Source of the DNA: AG1 sp035559775
GTDB taxonomy: Archaea; Thermoproteota; Thermoprotei_A; Sulfolobales; AG1
Direction: 5' to 3'
NCBI GenBank assembly: GCA_035559775.1
Contig: DATMAU010000008.1
Location: forward strand, 62,001-126,000
DNA: 64,000 nt
In this document: piece by piece, positions 38,234 to 46,900 of the stretch
Layout of the letters: each line of letters starts with the position of its first letter
Position numbering within the stretch: position 1 is the first letter of the stretch
Position numbers and translations under genes: made by a program
The notes under the pieces: generated by a model
What the model was told of the DNA's origin: nothing
The model's input: the letters and a program-made list of their open reading frames with translations, nothing else
Database searches by the model: none

Positions 38234-38848
38234 TTGGGAGATATTTTGGTTAGAGTTAAAAGAAGCCTGGATGCTGTGGATGTAGAGATACTCAAGATAC
38301 TGACCCAGAACTGTAGAGAGAAGCTTGAGAGCATAGCATCCAAGGTGGGTTTGAGTGCCCCGATGGTTAGGAAGAGGATCGAGACTATGGAGAAGCTTGG
38401 GATCGTTAAGAAATGCTCGGCTAAAATAGATCTAGAGATGCTTGAGGGCGTAGTAACCAAAGCCCTGATTATAAAACACCGGGGTGTTGAGAGAATAGCA
38501 GATGATCTTTATAGGAATAAGGGTGTTGAGAGAATATACGTGTCTAGAGCAGAGGATACGATTATAGCGATAGTTAGGGCTATTAATGAGCAAGAGGTGG
38601 GGGAGATTGTTGAGTCTTTACGGAAAGAGATCCCAGGCGCCGAGATCATAGATATAGATCTTGTTAGGGAGAGAGAGTGGGTTCCCGAGAAACCGGGGAT
38701 CGGGATCATATATAGATGCAGCTTCTGCGGAGGCGTAATAATAGGATCGCCCCATGTAGTAACCATCAACGGGGTTATAAGGACGTTCCATGGTAGGGAG
38801 TGCGCTGAGGCCTATATGCAGAAAAGACAGCTAAGACTGGCAACGTGA
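38234..38848 (+). CDS. Lrp/AsnC-type regulator with C-terminal TRASH-like metal domain
   Basis: 204 residues. N-terminal winged helix (LDAVDVEILKILTQNCREKL then LSAPMVRKRIETMEKLGI, about 12-65), a RAM-like middle (about 75-150), and a C-terminal zinc/metal module with CSFCGG and a late cysteine in FHGRECAEAYM, matching TRASH domains of archaeal metal-responsive regulators such as CopT/CopR. It probably senses a metal ion and controls a transporter or metallochaperone. None is adjacent. TTG start fits a leaderless mRNA given the upstream TATA box. Confidence 0.82.
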   Translation: MGDILVRVKRSLDAVDVEILKILTQNCREKLESIASKVGLSAPMVRKRIETMEKLGIVKKCSAKIDLEMLEGVVTKALIIKHRGVERIADDLYRNKGVERIYVSRAEDTIIAIVRAINEQEVGEIVESLRKEIPGAEIIDIDLVREREWVPEKPGIGIIYRCSFCGGVIIGSPHVVTINGVIRTFHGRECAEAYMQKRQLRLAT

Positions 38849-38872
38849 TTTAACAGCCCGGGAGCTCTACTC

Positions 38873-39727
38873 CTAACCGCTTTGCTGAGAAACTCTTCTC
38901 TTCTTGATCCTCTTCATATATCTAAAGGTAGGCTCATAGACTGCTACGAAGAGGAGCAGAAGGATCACTGTGGTGAGGTCTGGGAAGAAGAACGCTATGA
39001 TAACCCATGCGAGCGCATATATCAGCTTCTTGTTTCTAAAGAGATCCGAGTCAGGATCTATGACCCCCAGCTCTGTGAGCGTGAGAAGCACCGCTGGGAC
39101 TATGAATATAGCTACTGTGCCCATAATAGATGACACGAGATCGCTTATAAAGCCCTGGAGAGTTATCCAGGGCTCTGCACCGGCAGCTGCCCCCCAGTAT
39201 AGTCCCGCCCTTATCACGGTATATGCTGTTATGAAGAAGCCTGCGAGCATACCTCCAGCTATATATATTGATGATATTGCTAGGTATTTTTTAACAATCC
39301 TCTTCTCGTGCTCATACAGCCCTGGCCATACGAACGCCACGACCTGGTATATTATGTAGGGTAGCGTGGCTATTAAGGCTAGTATTAGGGCTACCTGGAG
39401 GATCGCTGTGAAGACAGAGCCTACAGAACCTACTATGAGTCTCGCCTCAGGTGGGAGTATATACTCCCTACTATATCTTATGAATAGTGTTGTGAGGCTC
39501 TCATAGCTGCCCCCAGAGGTGAAGTTGGTTAAGAATGCAGAGCCCGGGTTCTTTATAATGTTAGCCACAAAACCAACTACACTATCTTCCGAGCTGAACA
39601 TGCTGGCTAGGTTTATCGGTGCTATTAATACTGCTACAGCTATTCCGAGAGCTATCATGGCTCTAAACAGTCTCGCCCTAAGCTCCTCCAAGTGCTCTTG
39701 CAAAGGCGCTTCTCTATCCTGTGACAA
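38873..39727 (-). CDS. tatC: Twin-arginine translocase subunit TatC
   Basis: 284 residues. N-terminal LQEHLEELRARLFRAMIALG is the TatC signature, followed by six hydrophobic segments and PYIIYQVVAFVWPGLYEHEK in the middle. An unusually long outside loop (about 45-110) separates helices 1 and 2, as in other crenarchaeal TatC. Component of the export channel for folded proteins. TatA is not in the window. Confidence 0.92.
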   Translation of the reverse strand: MSQDREAPLQEHLEELRARLFRAMIALGIAVAVLIAPINLASMFSSEDSVVGFVANIIKNPGSAFLTNFTSGGSYESLTTLFIRYSREYILPPEARLIVGSVGSVFTAILQVALILALIATLPYIIYQVVAFVWPGLYEHEKRIVKKYLAISSIYIAGGMLAGFFITAYTVIRAGLYWGAAAGAEPWITLQGFISDLVSSIMGTVAIFIVPAVLLTLTELGVIDPDSDLFRNKKLIYALAWVIIAFFFPDLTTVILLLLFVAVYEPTFRYMKRIKKRRVSQQSG

Positions 39728-39790
39728 GAGAGGGTTGCTCCTCTAATATTAGCTCCCCCACAGGGCATTTATTTGTTACCAAACCCTACT

Positions 39791-40222
39791 ATGCTTGGTG
39801 ATTGTGTGAGCGTTATCGATGACTACAGCTATCTATTAGAGAGGGCCTATTCGAAACTGCAGGTTCGTAGGGAGGCTAAGCCTATAGATCTACCGGATCT
39901 CGATGTAGATTACGCAGCTAACAAAACTATTGTTAAGAATCTCCAGCAGATCTCCCAGAGGATAAACAGAAACCCAAGGATAATTGCCAGGTATTTCCTC
40001 AAGGGATCAGCACTCTCAGGAGCTATAAACCCCTCAGGAGCCCTAGAGATCTATGGTAAGGTGTCTAAAAAGAGCCTACAAGAGCTATATAGAAGGTTTA
40101 TACAGACATATGTTAGATGCCCCACATGCGGCTCTATAGACACGGACATGGTTAAGAAGGGCAAGATATGGATTATAAAGTGCCTAGCATGCGGTGCCGA
40201 ATCCACAGTAGAGGCGATCTAG
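39791..40222 (+). CDS. Translation initiation factor aIF2 subunit beta
   Basis: About 143 residues from ATG 39791 (TTG 39773 is an alternative; a TATA-like TTTATTTG lies ~25 bp before the ATG). Core: NKTIVKNLQQISQRINRNPR, then RYFLKGSALSGAI and a C-terminal zinc ribbon (CPTCGSIDTDMVKKG ... CLACGAES). Part of the heterotrimer that delivers initiator tRNA. Abuts the DUF424 gene, as often in archaea. Confidence 0.94.
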   Translation: MLGDCVSVIDDYSYLLERAYSKLQVRREAKPIDLPDLDVDYAANKTIVKNLQQISQRINRNPRIIARYFLKGSALSGAINPSGALEIYGKVSKKSLQELYRRFIQTYVRCPTCGSIDTDMVKKGKIWIIKCLACGAESTVEAI

Positions 40223-40537
40223 ATGGCGGGGCTTTTCAGAGTAAAGATCATGAATATCGGTGAAGAAAAAATAGTAAGCGTATGCGATGAAGAGCTCTTA
40301 GGAAAGGTTCTGGTTGATGAGAAGAGGAGAATAAAGGTCAGGATCGACGAGCCGTTCTACGGAGGAGATCTCATGGAGCTCGACGAAGCCCTCGAGATTA
40401 TTAGCTCCTCAACACAGGCAAACCTTATAGGGAACAGGATAGTTGAGGCTGCTATTGAGAGAGGGTTGGTTATAAGGGAAGGTGTGATCGAGATCGCGGG
40501 TGTGAAACACACACAGATCATACTAGATAGGGTATAA
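40223..40537 (+). CDS. DUF424 family protein
   Basis: 104 residues beginning FRVKIMNIGEEKIVSVCDEELLGKVL, followed by FYGG and NLIGNRIVEAAIERGLV, the DUF424 pattern. It immediately follows the aIF2 beta gene (ATG adjoining its stop), a conserved archaeal arrangement that points to a translation-related role. No activity is known. Confidence 0.85.
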   Translation: MAGLFRVKIMNIGEEKIVSVCDEELLGKVLVDEKRRIKVRIDEPFYGGDLMELDEALEIISSSTQANLIGNRIVEAAIERGLVIREGVIEIAGVKHTQIILDRV

Positions 40538-40699
40538 CAGCTGAGAGAGCGTGCCTCAGCCCCCACCCCCAACAGATATTGTTTTAAACCCTAGATGCGA
40601 TAATCCGCACTGATAGTATCAATAGATCCCGTGGGCCGCTTAGCACAGGATAACTGTTGATTATATACCCACACAACATACTAGATAACGGGATTTTCC

Positions 40700-41797
40700 A
40701 TAGAATCGAGAAGAACAGCCCTGGTTATACTTAATAAGGATAATGCTGAAGGGCTGAGAAAAGCCCTAGAGAGTCTCAAGACACAGAGCTGCCCCCCATG
40801 CAAGTGTTTCGATATATATATAGTTGATGGTGGAAGCTCTGACCGTTCATTCATAGTTGCTAACGAGATGGGTAGCAAGATCCCCTGTATATATTGGCTC
40901 GATCAGAGTGTGAAAGGAGGTACAGGACCGGCTAGGATCGAGATACTCGAGCTGCTTAGAAAGAAGGGGTATGAGTATATAATCTGGGGCGATTCTGAGA
41001 ACGTCTATTCGAAGGAGTATGTGGAGAGAATCCTAGCTATGCTGAACCGGGGGTGCGACATAGCTTCAGGAAGATCTGTGGTTATTAAGCAGAGCATATG
41101 GTCTGAGGCTTTCTACTGGTACCATGCTTTCCACAACCTCTTCCCCAGAATCGTTGGTTCGAGACATGCTCCGGGAAACAATATGGGTGCAAAGATCGGT
41201 GTCTATGATCTAGCTTCATACCCTCCCTCAAAGAGATCCGATGACTATATATTCACCTTCAGCCTCATAAAGAACAGTTCAAGGAACAGCAAGATAAATA
41301 GAGTAAAATACTGCATAGATGAAGACGCCGTAGTTCGTGTAAGCATGGCAGAAAGCCTACGTGGTGTTATTTCATGGCAGAGATCAAGGGTCATGGGATT
41401 AGTTATGGGATCTTTATATATAGGGCTCAAGATCCCTCCGGATCTCCTCAGCTGGAGCACACCTCTAGTAGTGTTCCTAACACTATTGATACTGTCAGTG
41501 ATTCTTCTAAACCCGGTATTGTTAGCAGTACCTATAGTAGGTATTATATCCCTCTCAGTATTCCTACACATAAAGTCTAGGAGATATCTTGACAAGGGAT
41601 CACGGATAACCGGGCTAGTAGCGACTCTCGGTATGATCCTTCACGCCTTTTTCACAACAATCTATGCTTTAGAAGATCTCATCAAAATCTATGTTAGCGG
41701 TGGTGTTGAGGAAACACTTGCAAACATGAGAGAGGCTGAGATCAAAGCCAAAAACAGTATGAGAGAAGGGCTACGCCTCCCTATCAAGAGCCCTTGA
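40700..41797 (+). CDS. GT2-family glycosyltransferase, membrane-associated, start codon unclear
   Basis: About 365 residues in frame. The N-terminal GT-A domain starts RTALVILNKDNAEGLRKAL, with the nucleotide-sugar motif VDGGSSDRSF at about 50-60 from the frame start and a DSENVYSKEY DxD-like motif. Two or three hydrophobic segments lie near the C-terminus (about 235-300). The only in-frame ATG (40868) is after the DGGSSD motif. Between the upstream stop (40682-40684) and that ATG there is no ATG, GTG or TTG. ATA 40700 or CTG 40721 are candidate non-standard starts; a TATA box at about 40661 predicts transcription from near 40690. A lost start codon (pseudogene) is the alternative. Confidence 0.65.
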   Translation: MESRRTALVILNKDNAEGLRKALESLKTQSCPPCKCFDIYIVDGGSSDRSFIVANEMGSKIPCIYWLDQSVKGGTGPARIEILELLRKKGYEYIIWGDSENVYSKEYVERILAMLNRGCDIASGRSVVIKQSIWSEAFYWYHAFHNLFPRIVGSRHAPGNNMGAKIGVYDLASYPPSKRSDDYIFTFSLIKNSSRNSKINRVKYCIDEDAVVRVSMAESLRGVISWQRSRVMGLVMGSLYIGLKIPPDLLSWSTPLVVFLTLLILSVILLNPVLLAVPIVGIISLSVFLHIKSRRYLDKGSRITGLVATLGMILHAFFTTIYALEDLIKIYVSGGVEETLANMREAEIKAKNSMREGLRLPIKSP

Positions 41798-41996
41798 CCC
41801 GTTGCGCTTAACCCTCCGAAAGGCTCTTCTAGCTGTGTGATAAAACAATCCCTCTATATTATATGGAGATGTGCAAACAAATTCTCTCGGTGAAACACAT
41901 GATCCTAGATCTTGTGTGTAGCATTTTACAAAAGCACCTAATTATTTAGGCTTATACCCTAAATTCTCTCTATGTAATGAAAATAACGGTGTCCTT

Positions 41997-42347
41997 ATGG
42001 GTGAAGCAGCGCCCCACGGCGAAGATCTTAGGAAGTACCAGAGAATAGTTATTGATCAGGATATATGTATCAGCTGCGGAGCCTGCGTAGCTGTATGCCC
42101 GGTACAGGCTTTAGAGCTGGATCAGAATGCAAAGGCAAGGCTTATCTGGGAAAAGTGTGTAGATGACTTCAGCTGTGTAAAGGTATGTCCAGTCAACTGT
42201 ATATGGCCTTCCTCAGAAGCACCTGACGCGTCTAAGGTAAAGAACAACTGGTATAGGTTTAATAGAGTGTTGGAGGATCTCGAGAAGAAGATCTTTGATG
42301 AGTGGAAAGCCAAATACGGTATTACAGGAGCACCTGCAGAAGTATAA
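41997..42347 (+). CDS. Dicluster 4Fe-4S ferredoxin
   Basis: 116 residues. Two cysteine clusters: residues 24, 27, 30 and 34 (CISCGACVAVCP) and 54, 60, 64 and 68 (C-x5-C-x3-C-x3-C, with VCPVNC). Basic, Trp- and Lys-rich C-terminal extension (about 85-110). Electron carrier for 2-oxoacid oxidoreductases and other redox enzymes of archaeal metabolism. Single gene with a TATA-like region upstream (41951-41975). Confidence 0.9.
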   Translation: MGEAAPHGEDLRKYQRIVIDQDICISCGACVAVCPVQALELDQNAKARLIWEKCVDDFSCVKVCPVNCIWPSSEAPDASKVKNNWYRFNRVLEDLEKKIFDEWKAKYGITGAPAEV

Positions 42348-42388
42348 AGATGGGATAAAAAAGTATTTTGATCTTTTTATATATATTT

Positions 42389-42538
42389 TTACTTAGCTCT
42401 TCCTGTTATAACATATACCTTTGTTCCACAGGTGGGACATGTACCTACTATAGCCTTAGCCTTGTTCTTAAGCACTGTCTCTGTCGGGTTCTTTAGCTCA
42501 ACCTTTTTCCTACACTTTAGGCAGAACCCAGTCGGCAT
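42389..42538 (-). CDS. Small zinc-ribbon protein (DUF5679-like)
   Basis: 49 residues, below the length usually called. It begins MPTGFCLKCRKKVEL, has a second knuckle GTCPTCGTKVYVITG and ends GRAK. This matches a widespread tiny archaeal zinc-ribbon protein of unknown role, often noted with translation genes. Convergent with ferredoxin across ~40 bp containing a T-rich stretch (42359-42391). Confidence 0.85.
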   Translation of the reverse strand: MPTGFCLKCRKKVELKNPTETVLKNKAKAIVGTCPTCGTKVYVITGRAK

Positions 42539-42809
42539 GTTCTCACCAACATATCTCTTGTAAAGTGAAATTTAAATATTTACCCCCCGGGATCTTTATA
42601 AATCGATTTCAAAAGTGCTGTGGAGGATAAACATCGAAGCATAAAAAAATATTGTGAATACTGTCTTTTATTAGAAACATATTATTTGCACCTAGTTTTT
42701 CATATATTTATTTTTAACGCCCCCCTTGCCCTTAGTAAGATCTGGCTGTGATCGTGGATAAAGGTAATACAGGTTTTATGGATCGTTATAGAAAGCTGCT
42801 AAGAAACCA

Positions 42810-43460
42810 TCATTCTTGGAGTATACCCATATCTGTTAGGTATTTTCTCACTATCTTCTTAAGAGCCCTCCTAACTATATCTCTGAGCGATGTAGTCCTG
42901 ATCCCCATGATCCTGGCCATCTCTGCCAAGGATGTCTTCCTAGGTGTGTCGAAATATCCCTTCTTATAGGCGAATAGAAGAACCTCCAACTGCCTTGGTG
43001 TGAGCTCGCCGGGCTCTGCATGCTCAGCCCTTCTGACTACGACTGGTTGTAACCCTGCGTCTGCAAGGGACCTTATTATATCCCTCAGGGCTCCGAGGCC
43101 TGGGACTAGGAGTCTATAGCTTATCTCGGTACTTGAGACTGGGACGCCCTCTATAACAACACAGTCCTCTCTGCTTAGCAGTGAGCACGCTGAGCAGCTC
43201 CTAGCCCTAACCCAGAGTGTATTGTTGCTAAGTATCCTTACGATCTTTACCCCTTTTCTTATTAGCATTGTCCTTAGCTCCTCCGGGTCTCCGTTATAGA
43301 TCCTAATCATGTGGCTTGACATAGTCCTTCCAGGGCTTGTTCTGAGCATCCTTATATTACTCCCACTAGGATCGATCCCGGCTATGGTGTTGGTAACATC
43401 GCAATCCCTCCTAGTAACCTTTATCCATACGTCTAAAAGTGGTGATGACACTGCTTGCAT
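42810..43460 (-). CDS. HTH_10 (Bat-like) transcriptional regulator
   Basis: About 216 residues from ATG 43460 (an in-frame start at 43511 adds a hydrophobic tail). The C-terminus (LTPRQLEVLLFAYKKGYFDT then LAEMARIMGIRTTSLRDIVRRA) is an HTH_10 domain. The middle has a cluster CSACSLLSREDC that could bind a metal or Fe-S. It is divergent from the S-adenosylmethionine synthetase gene with ~100 bp between starts. Second HTH_10 protein in the window, only distantly similar to that at 13221. Confidence 0.8.
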   Translation of the reverse strand: MQAVSSPLLDVWIKVTRRDCDVTNTIAGIDPSGSNIRMLRTSPGRTMSSHMIRIYNGDPEELRTMLIRKGVKIVRILSNNTLWVRARSCSACSLLSREDCVVIEGVPVSSTEISYRLLVPGLGALRDIIRSLADAGLQPVVVRRAEHAEPGELTPRQLEVLLFAYKKGYFDTPRKTSLAEMARIMGIRTTSLRDIVRRALKKIVRKYLTDMGILQE

Positions 43461-43565
43461 TCCCACGTATCTATTTATCTTGGAGATACATAAGTAGACA
43501 CCTATGCTCAATTATTATTTATATAAAAGAGTTGTTATTTATCTTATTAGAGCAGGTGAGGGATC

Positions 43566-44789
43566 ATGCAGCAGGGAAGGAGCATAGTTGTAGAGGAGAT
43601 AAACTATATACCTGTAGAAAAACTCACCGTAGAGCTTGTTGAGAGAAAAGGTGTTGGTCATCCCGACTACATAGCTGACGCCGCATCAGAGGCTTCAAGC
43701 ATAGCTCTATCCCTCTTCTATAGAAAAGAATTCGGCTACATATTACATCATAACCTTGACAAGACCCTAGTAGTGGGAGGACAATCCAGCCCCAGGTTTG
43801 GAGGCGGAGAGGTAATCCAACCGATATATATCCTCGTGTCTGGAAGAACAACGACAACGGTTTTTAAAGACGGCGAGGTTATAAGGATCCCTGTAGGACC
43901 CCTGATCATAGGCGCTGTTAAGGAATGGATCAGGAATAACTTCAGATTCCTAGACCCCGAGAAACACGTTGTAGTAGACTATAAGGTTGGGCAGGGAAGC
44001 GCTGATCTTTCAGGCCTATACGAGCTCGGTAAGGAGAAGACACCTCTAGCTAACGATACAAGCTTTGGAGTTGGTTTCGCACCACTATCGAATCTCGAGA
44101 GAACGGTTCTTGAGATCGAGAGGATGCTTAACTCGCGTGACTTCAAATCCAGATACCCCGAGGTCGGCGAGGATGTCAAGGTTATGGGGCTGAGGATCGG
44201 GAGGAGTGTTAAAATAACCGTGGCCGCATCAATGATATCCCACCTAATCGATGATATGGATCACTACCTCTCGGTCAAGGAGGAGGTTAGGAACAGGATC
44301 GCCGATCATATAGCAAAAATAGCAGAATTCAATGGGGTTGAGGTGTATATCAACACAGCCGATAGGCCTGAGAAAGGGCTTGTCTACCTAACAGTAACAG
44401 GAACATCCGCCGAGCACGGTGATGATGGCATGACTGGGAGGGGTAACAGGGTTAATGGGCTTATAACCCCCATGAGGCCTATGAGCCTTGAGGCGACAGC
44501 TGGTAAAAACCCTGTCTCGCATGTGGGTAAGATCTATAACGCCCTCGCCACAATGATAGCAAACGATATATATAAGAAGGTTCCCGGGATAGTTGAGGTC
44601 TATGTAAGCCTTCTAAGCCAGATAGGAAGACCCATAGATCTGCCGCTAATAGCGTCGGTAAAGATCGTGCCTGAGAAAAGCCTGACAGCTAATATTAAGA
44701 GCGAGGTGGAGGAGATAGTTAACAATCATCTCGAGAACATAACGAAACTCAGGGATCAGTTTATATCTGGGAGCATAATGATATTCTGA
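43566..44789 (+). CDS. mat: S-adenosylmethionine synthetase, archaeal type
   Basis: 407 residues. Archaeal MAT hallmarks: KGVGHPDYIADAASEAS, GQGSADLSGLYELGKEKTP, SAEHGDDGMTGRGNRVNG and MSLEATAGKNPVSHVGKIYN. Makes AdoMet from methionine and ATP. Start ATG 43566 preceded by GGTGAGGGATC. Usual length; no intein. Confidence 0.96.
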   Translation: MQQGRSIVVEEINYIPVEKLTVELVERKGVGHPDYIADAASEASSIALSLFYRKEFGYILHHNLDKTLVVGGQSSPRFGGGEVIQPIYILVSGRTTTTVFKDGEVIRIPVGPLIIGAVKEWIRNNFRFLDPEKHVVVDYKVGQGSADLSGLYELGKEKTPLANDTSFGVGFAPLSNLERTVLEIERMLNSRDFKSRYPEVGEDVKVMGLRIGRSVKITVAASMISHLIDDMDHYLSVKEEVRNRIADHIAKIAEFNGVEVYINTADRPEKGLVYLTVTGTSAEHGDDGMTGRGNRVNGLITPMRPMSLEATAGKNPVSHVGKIYNALATMIANDIYKKVPGIVEVYVSLLSQIGRPIDLPLIASVKIVPEKSLTANIKSEVEEIVNNHLENITKLRDQFISGSIMIF

Positions 44790-44824
44790 TCATTGATAGC
44801 CAAGCCAATAGGGCAGAGGATCTT

Positions 44825-45514
44825 TTATTCTCCCCCGCTATCGATAACCAAGCTTCTACCCAAGTCGCTGAGAGCCTCGTCCTTTACGTCCCGAAAGGAC
44901 TCGTTTGCACGCATAGATACCCTTGACCTGAGTTTTCTAGCAAGCATGAATATCTCCTCGATACTCCTTACATAGGATCCCCATTTCTCAGGATCCTCCT
45001 GTATCTTCCTATATATTTTCAGGAGCTTGGGTAGCTTTTTAAAGCTTATATCGTAAAGCTTCTTATAATCCGAATCGCTCCACCTCTTCTTCTCTGCAAG
45101 GTTCTTTAGGCTCCTAGCAATATCCTCTAATCTCAGGGACTCGATCTGGAGCCTTATAACCACAGCCTCAGGATCCTCATCTCCCCCACTCCTAAGCCTC
45201 TCGACATACTCCTCAAGCGCCTCTCTATTAGATATGGTATACCATCTCTGACTGCTTGTATGGAGAGTTGTTTTGATCAAACTATATTCCTTCTCAAGAA
45301 TCCTTAGGAGGGGCGATGGGTTATAACTATAACCCATTATACCGAGCTCTTCGACAATAGATCTATAGTCAAAATCCCCTGGGAGTGGTGGTGTAGAAGT
45401 TCTGGAAAGCCTCTGGGCAGCCCTAACAATGGCTTCAAGAACAGCCTTACCCCTCTCGCCATATCTATACACAAAATCAGAGATCATGGCCTCTATATTA
45501 TCCCCTTTAAGCAT
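44825..45514 (-). CDS. Hypothetical protein, probable helical DNA/RNA-binding
   Basis: 229 residues, charged and largely helical. Residues ~50-105 could form a winged helix (YRSIVEELGIMGYSYNPSPLLRILEKEY). The second half (about 130-215) is predicted helical and basic. Convergent with mat. No known family is recognised. Confidence 0.6.
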   Translation of the reverse strand: MLKGDNIEAMISDFVYRYGERGKAVLEAIVRAAQRLSRTSTPPLPGDFDYRSIVEELGIMGYSYNPSPLLRILEKEYSLIKTTLHTSSQRWYTISNREALEEYVERLRSGGDEDPEAVVIRLQIESLRLEDIARSLKNLAEKKRWSDSDYKKLYDISFKKLPKLLKIYRKIQEDPEKWGSYVRSIEEIFMLARKLRSRVSMRANESFRDVKDEALSDLGRSLVIDSGGE

Positions 45515-45778
45515 AAGCCCAAGCCCTATCGATCCTTCTCCAACAAAGAATAATATATATAGGGTGCGGAGAAAAGAGGGGTAACTTCTGTCAAAAAGGT
45601 ATTACCCTCCACACTGGTTTAGCAAGGATCTCGCAATGCTAACCCACCACACAGCCAGGTTTCCCCGAAAACCAATAGCTATGACTATTCGTCTCTCCAA
45701 GAGTCAATACTTATCCATGCCAGACCCTCCTTTAACGCTAACAAGCCATAGGCAATAATCAACCCAGCTAGATAGAGG

Positions 45779-46064
45779 GGTTAGGGCTCAATAGCGGTCG
45801 ATATTTTTGGTATCAACCGCTCTTCCCTTGGCTTCACAGGCCTCAGGGCCCCTTTCATCGGATCCTTTATCCTCGACCTCCACTTGTTCAGTGTGATCTC
45901 TACCCACAGCTTCTCTTCATAGGGTTTCTCGGGTTTATCGCTGTGGGGAAACCCCCACATCCTGGCTATACCATAAATAATAGATCTTATACAGTGTTCC
46001 CACAGAACCGCAATTCAATATCAAACCCCTATAAACTATCATGAAGTCAGAAACAGTTGGCTAC
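45779..46064 (+). mobile_element. ~290-bp repeat, copy D (internally deleted)
   Basis: Shares the left end (GGGCTCAATAGCGG) with a GCGGTcGATA / TATCAACCGC stem, CCCACAGC..GCTGTGGG and the right end CTATAAACTATCATGAAG ... AGTTGGCTAC. It lacks the ~60-bp segment found in A, B and E between the GGGAAACCCCCACATCCTG block and the region before the right end. Its minus-strand frame (PHSDKPEKPYEEKLWVEITLNK and onward) stays open. It lies just upstream of the nth gene on the same strand; TATA box 46029-46036. Confidence 0.8.
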
Positions 46065-46122
46065 GGCGTTACAAAGCGTTATCGACCAGAACACGGCCAA
46101 CTTTATCTCTATTATCCTCCAC

Positions 46123-46863
46123 ATGGTTATCAGTATAGGGGTGCATTTGTGCTCTAGGATCACGGGAAGCATTGTTGAGAGAGCAGATGGCGATACTATC
46201 TATTCTATTCTTTCCAAGAGTCTCAAGGTTGATTGGAGGGAATATGTAGCTCTCGTAGCTAAGGTGAAAGGTGAGGGTCTCTTCCCAATACTTGTGGGGA
46301 TTATACTGAGCCAGAATACTAGTGATAGGAGCTCTATAAGGGCTTTTGAGAGGCTGAGAAACAGTGTAGGGGTGGGTCTTAACGATATACTTAGGGCTAG
46401 TGTCGATGATATTGGGAACGCTATAAGGGAGGCAGGGCTTTGGAAGCAGAAGGCTGAGACTATCAAGAGGGCTGCTGAAGCGATATCGAGGATCGGTGGT
46501 GAGGACTACCTATCCAGAGAGGATCCTGAGAGGCTTAGAAGCTTCCTATTATCTATAAAAGGGGTAGGTTTTAAAACCGCAGACGTCTTCCTCTCAGTAG
46601 CTAGAGGAGCACCTCTGTTCGCTATAGATACCCATGCTATGAGGATAGCAATGAGATGGGGGCTTATAGAGAGAAGAAGCTATGCCGAGGCTTCAAAAGC
46701 CCTCCTCAAACTCTTCGGCCCAGAGAGGGCTGAGGAGGCGCATAGATTGTTAATAGCGCTTGGTAGGAGATACTGCAGGGCTAGGAATCCGAGGTGCGGT
46801 GAGTGCCCAGTAAGGGATCTATGCCCAAGCTCCGCAATATATCTTGGTGGGGGTAAGGGATGA
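46123..46863 (+). CDS. nth: Endonuclease III-family DNA glycosylase (HhH-GPD)
   Basis: About 246 residues from ATG 46123. Helix-hairpin-helix LSIKGVGFKTADVFL (about 165-180), then catalytic Asp in FAIDTHAMRIAMRWG. Four Fe-S cysteines in CRARNPRCGECPVRDLC near the C-terminus. The catalytic Lys of bifunctional Nth is replaced at the hairpin (KGVGFKTAD retains K, so lyase activity is likely). Repairs oxidised pyrimidines or mismatches. An in-frame TTG at 46057 inside repeat copy D would extend the N-terminus; the true start is uncertain. Confidence 0.88.
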   Translation: MVISIGVHLCSRITGSIVERADGDTIYSILSKSLKVDWREYVALVAKVKGEGLFPILVGIILSQNTSDRSSIRAFERLRNSVGVGLNDILRASVDDIGNAIREAGLWKQKAETIKRAAEAISRIGGEDYLSREDPERLRSFLLSIKGVGFKTADVFLSVARGAPLFAIDTHAMRIAMRWGLIERRSYAEASKALLKLFGPERAEEAHRLLIALGRRYCRARNPRCGECPVRDLCPSSAIYLGGGKG

Positions 46864-46900
46864 TCGTAAGGGATATAAGCCCTCCCAGCTACTCTATGTA

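Noticed and set aside
40868..41797. Start of the glycosyltransferase at ATG 40868
   Set aside because: It would remove the N-terminal beta strand and the DGGSSD nucleotide-sugar motif that are clearly encoded upstream in the same frame.
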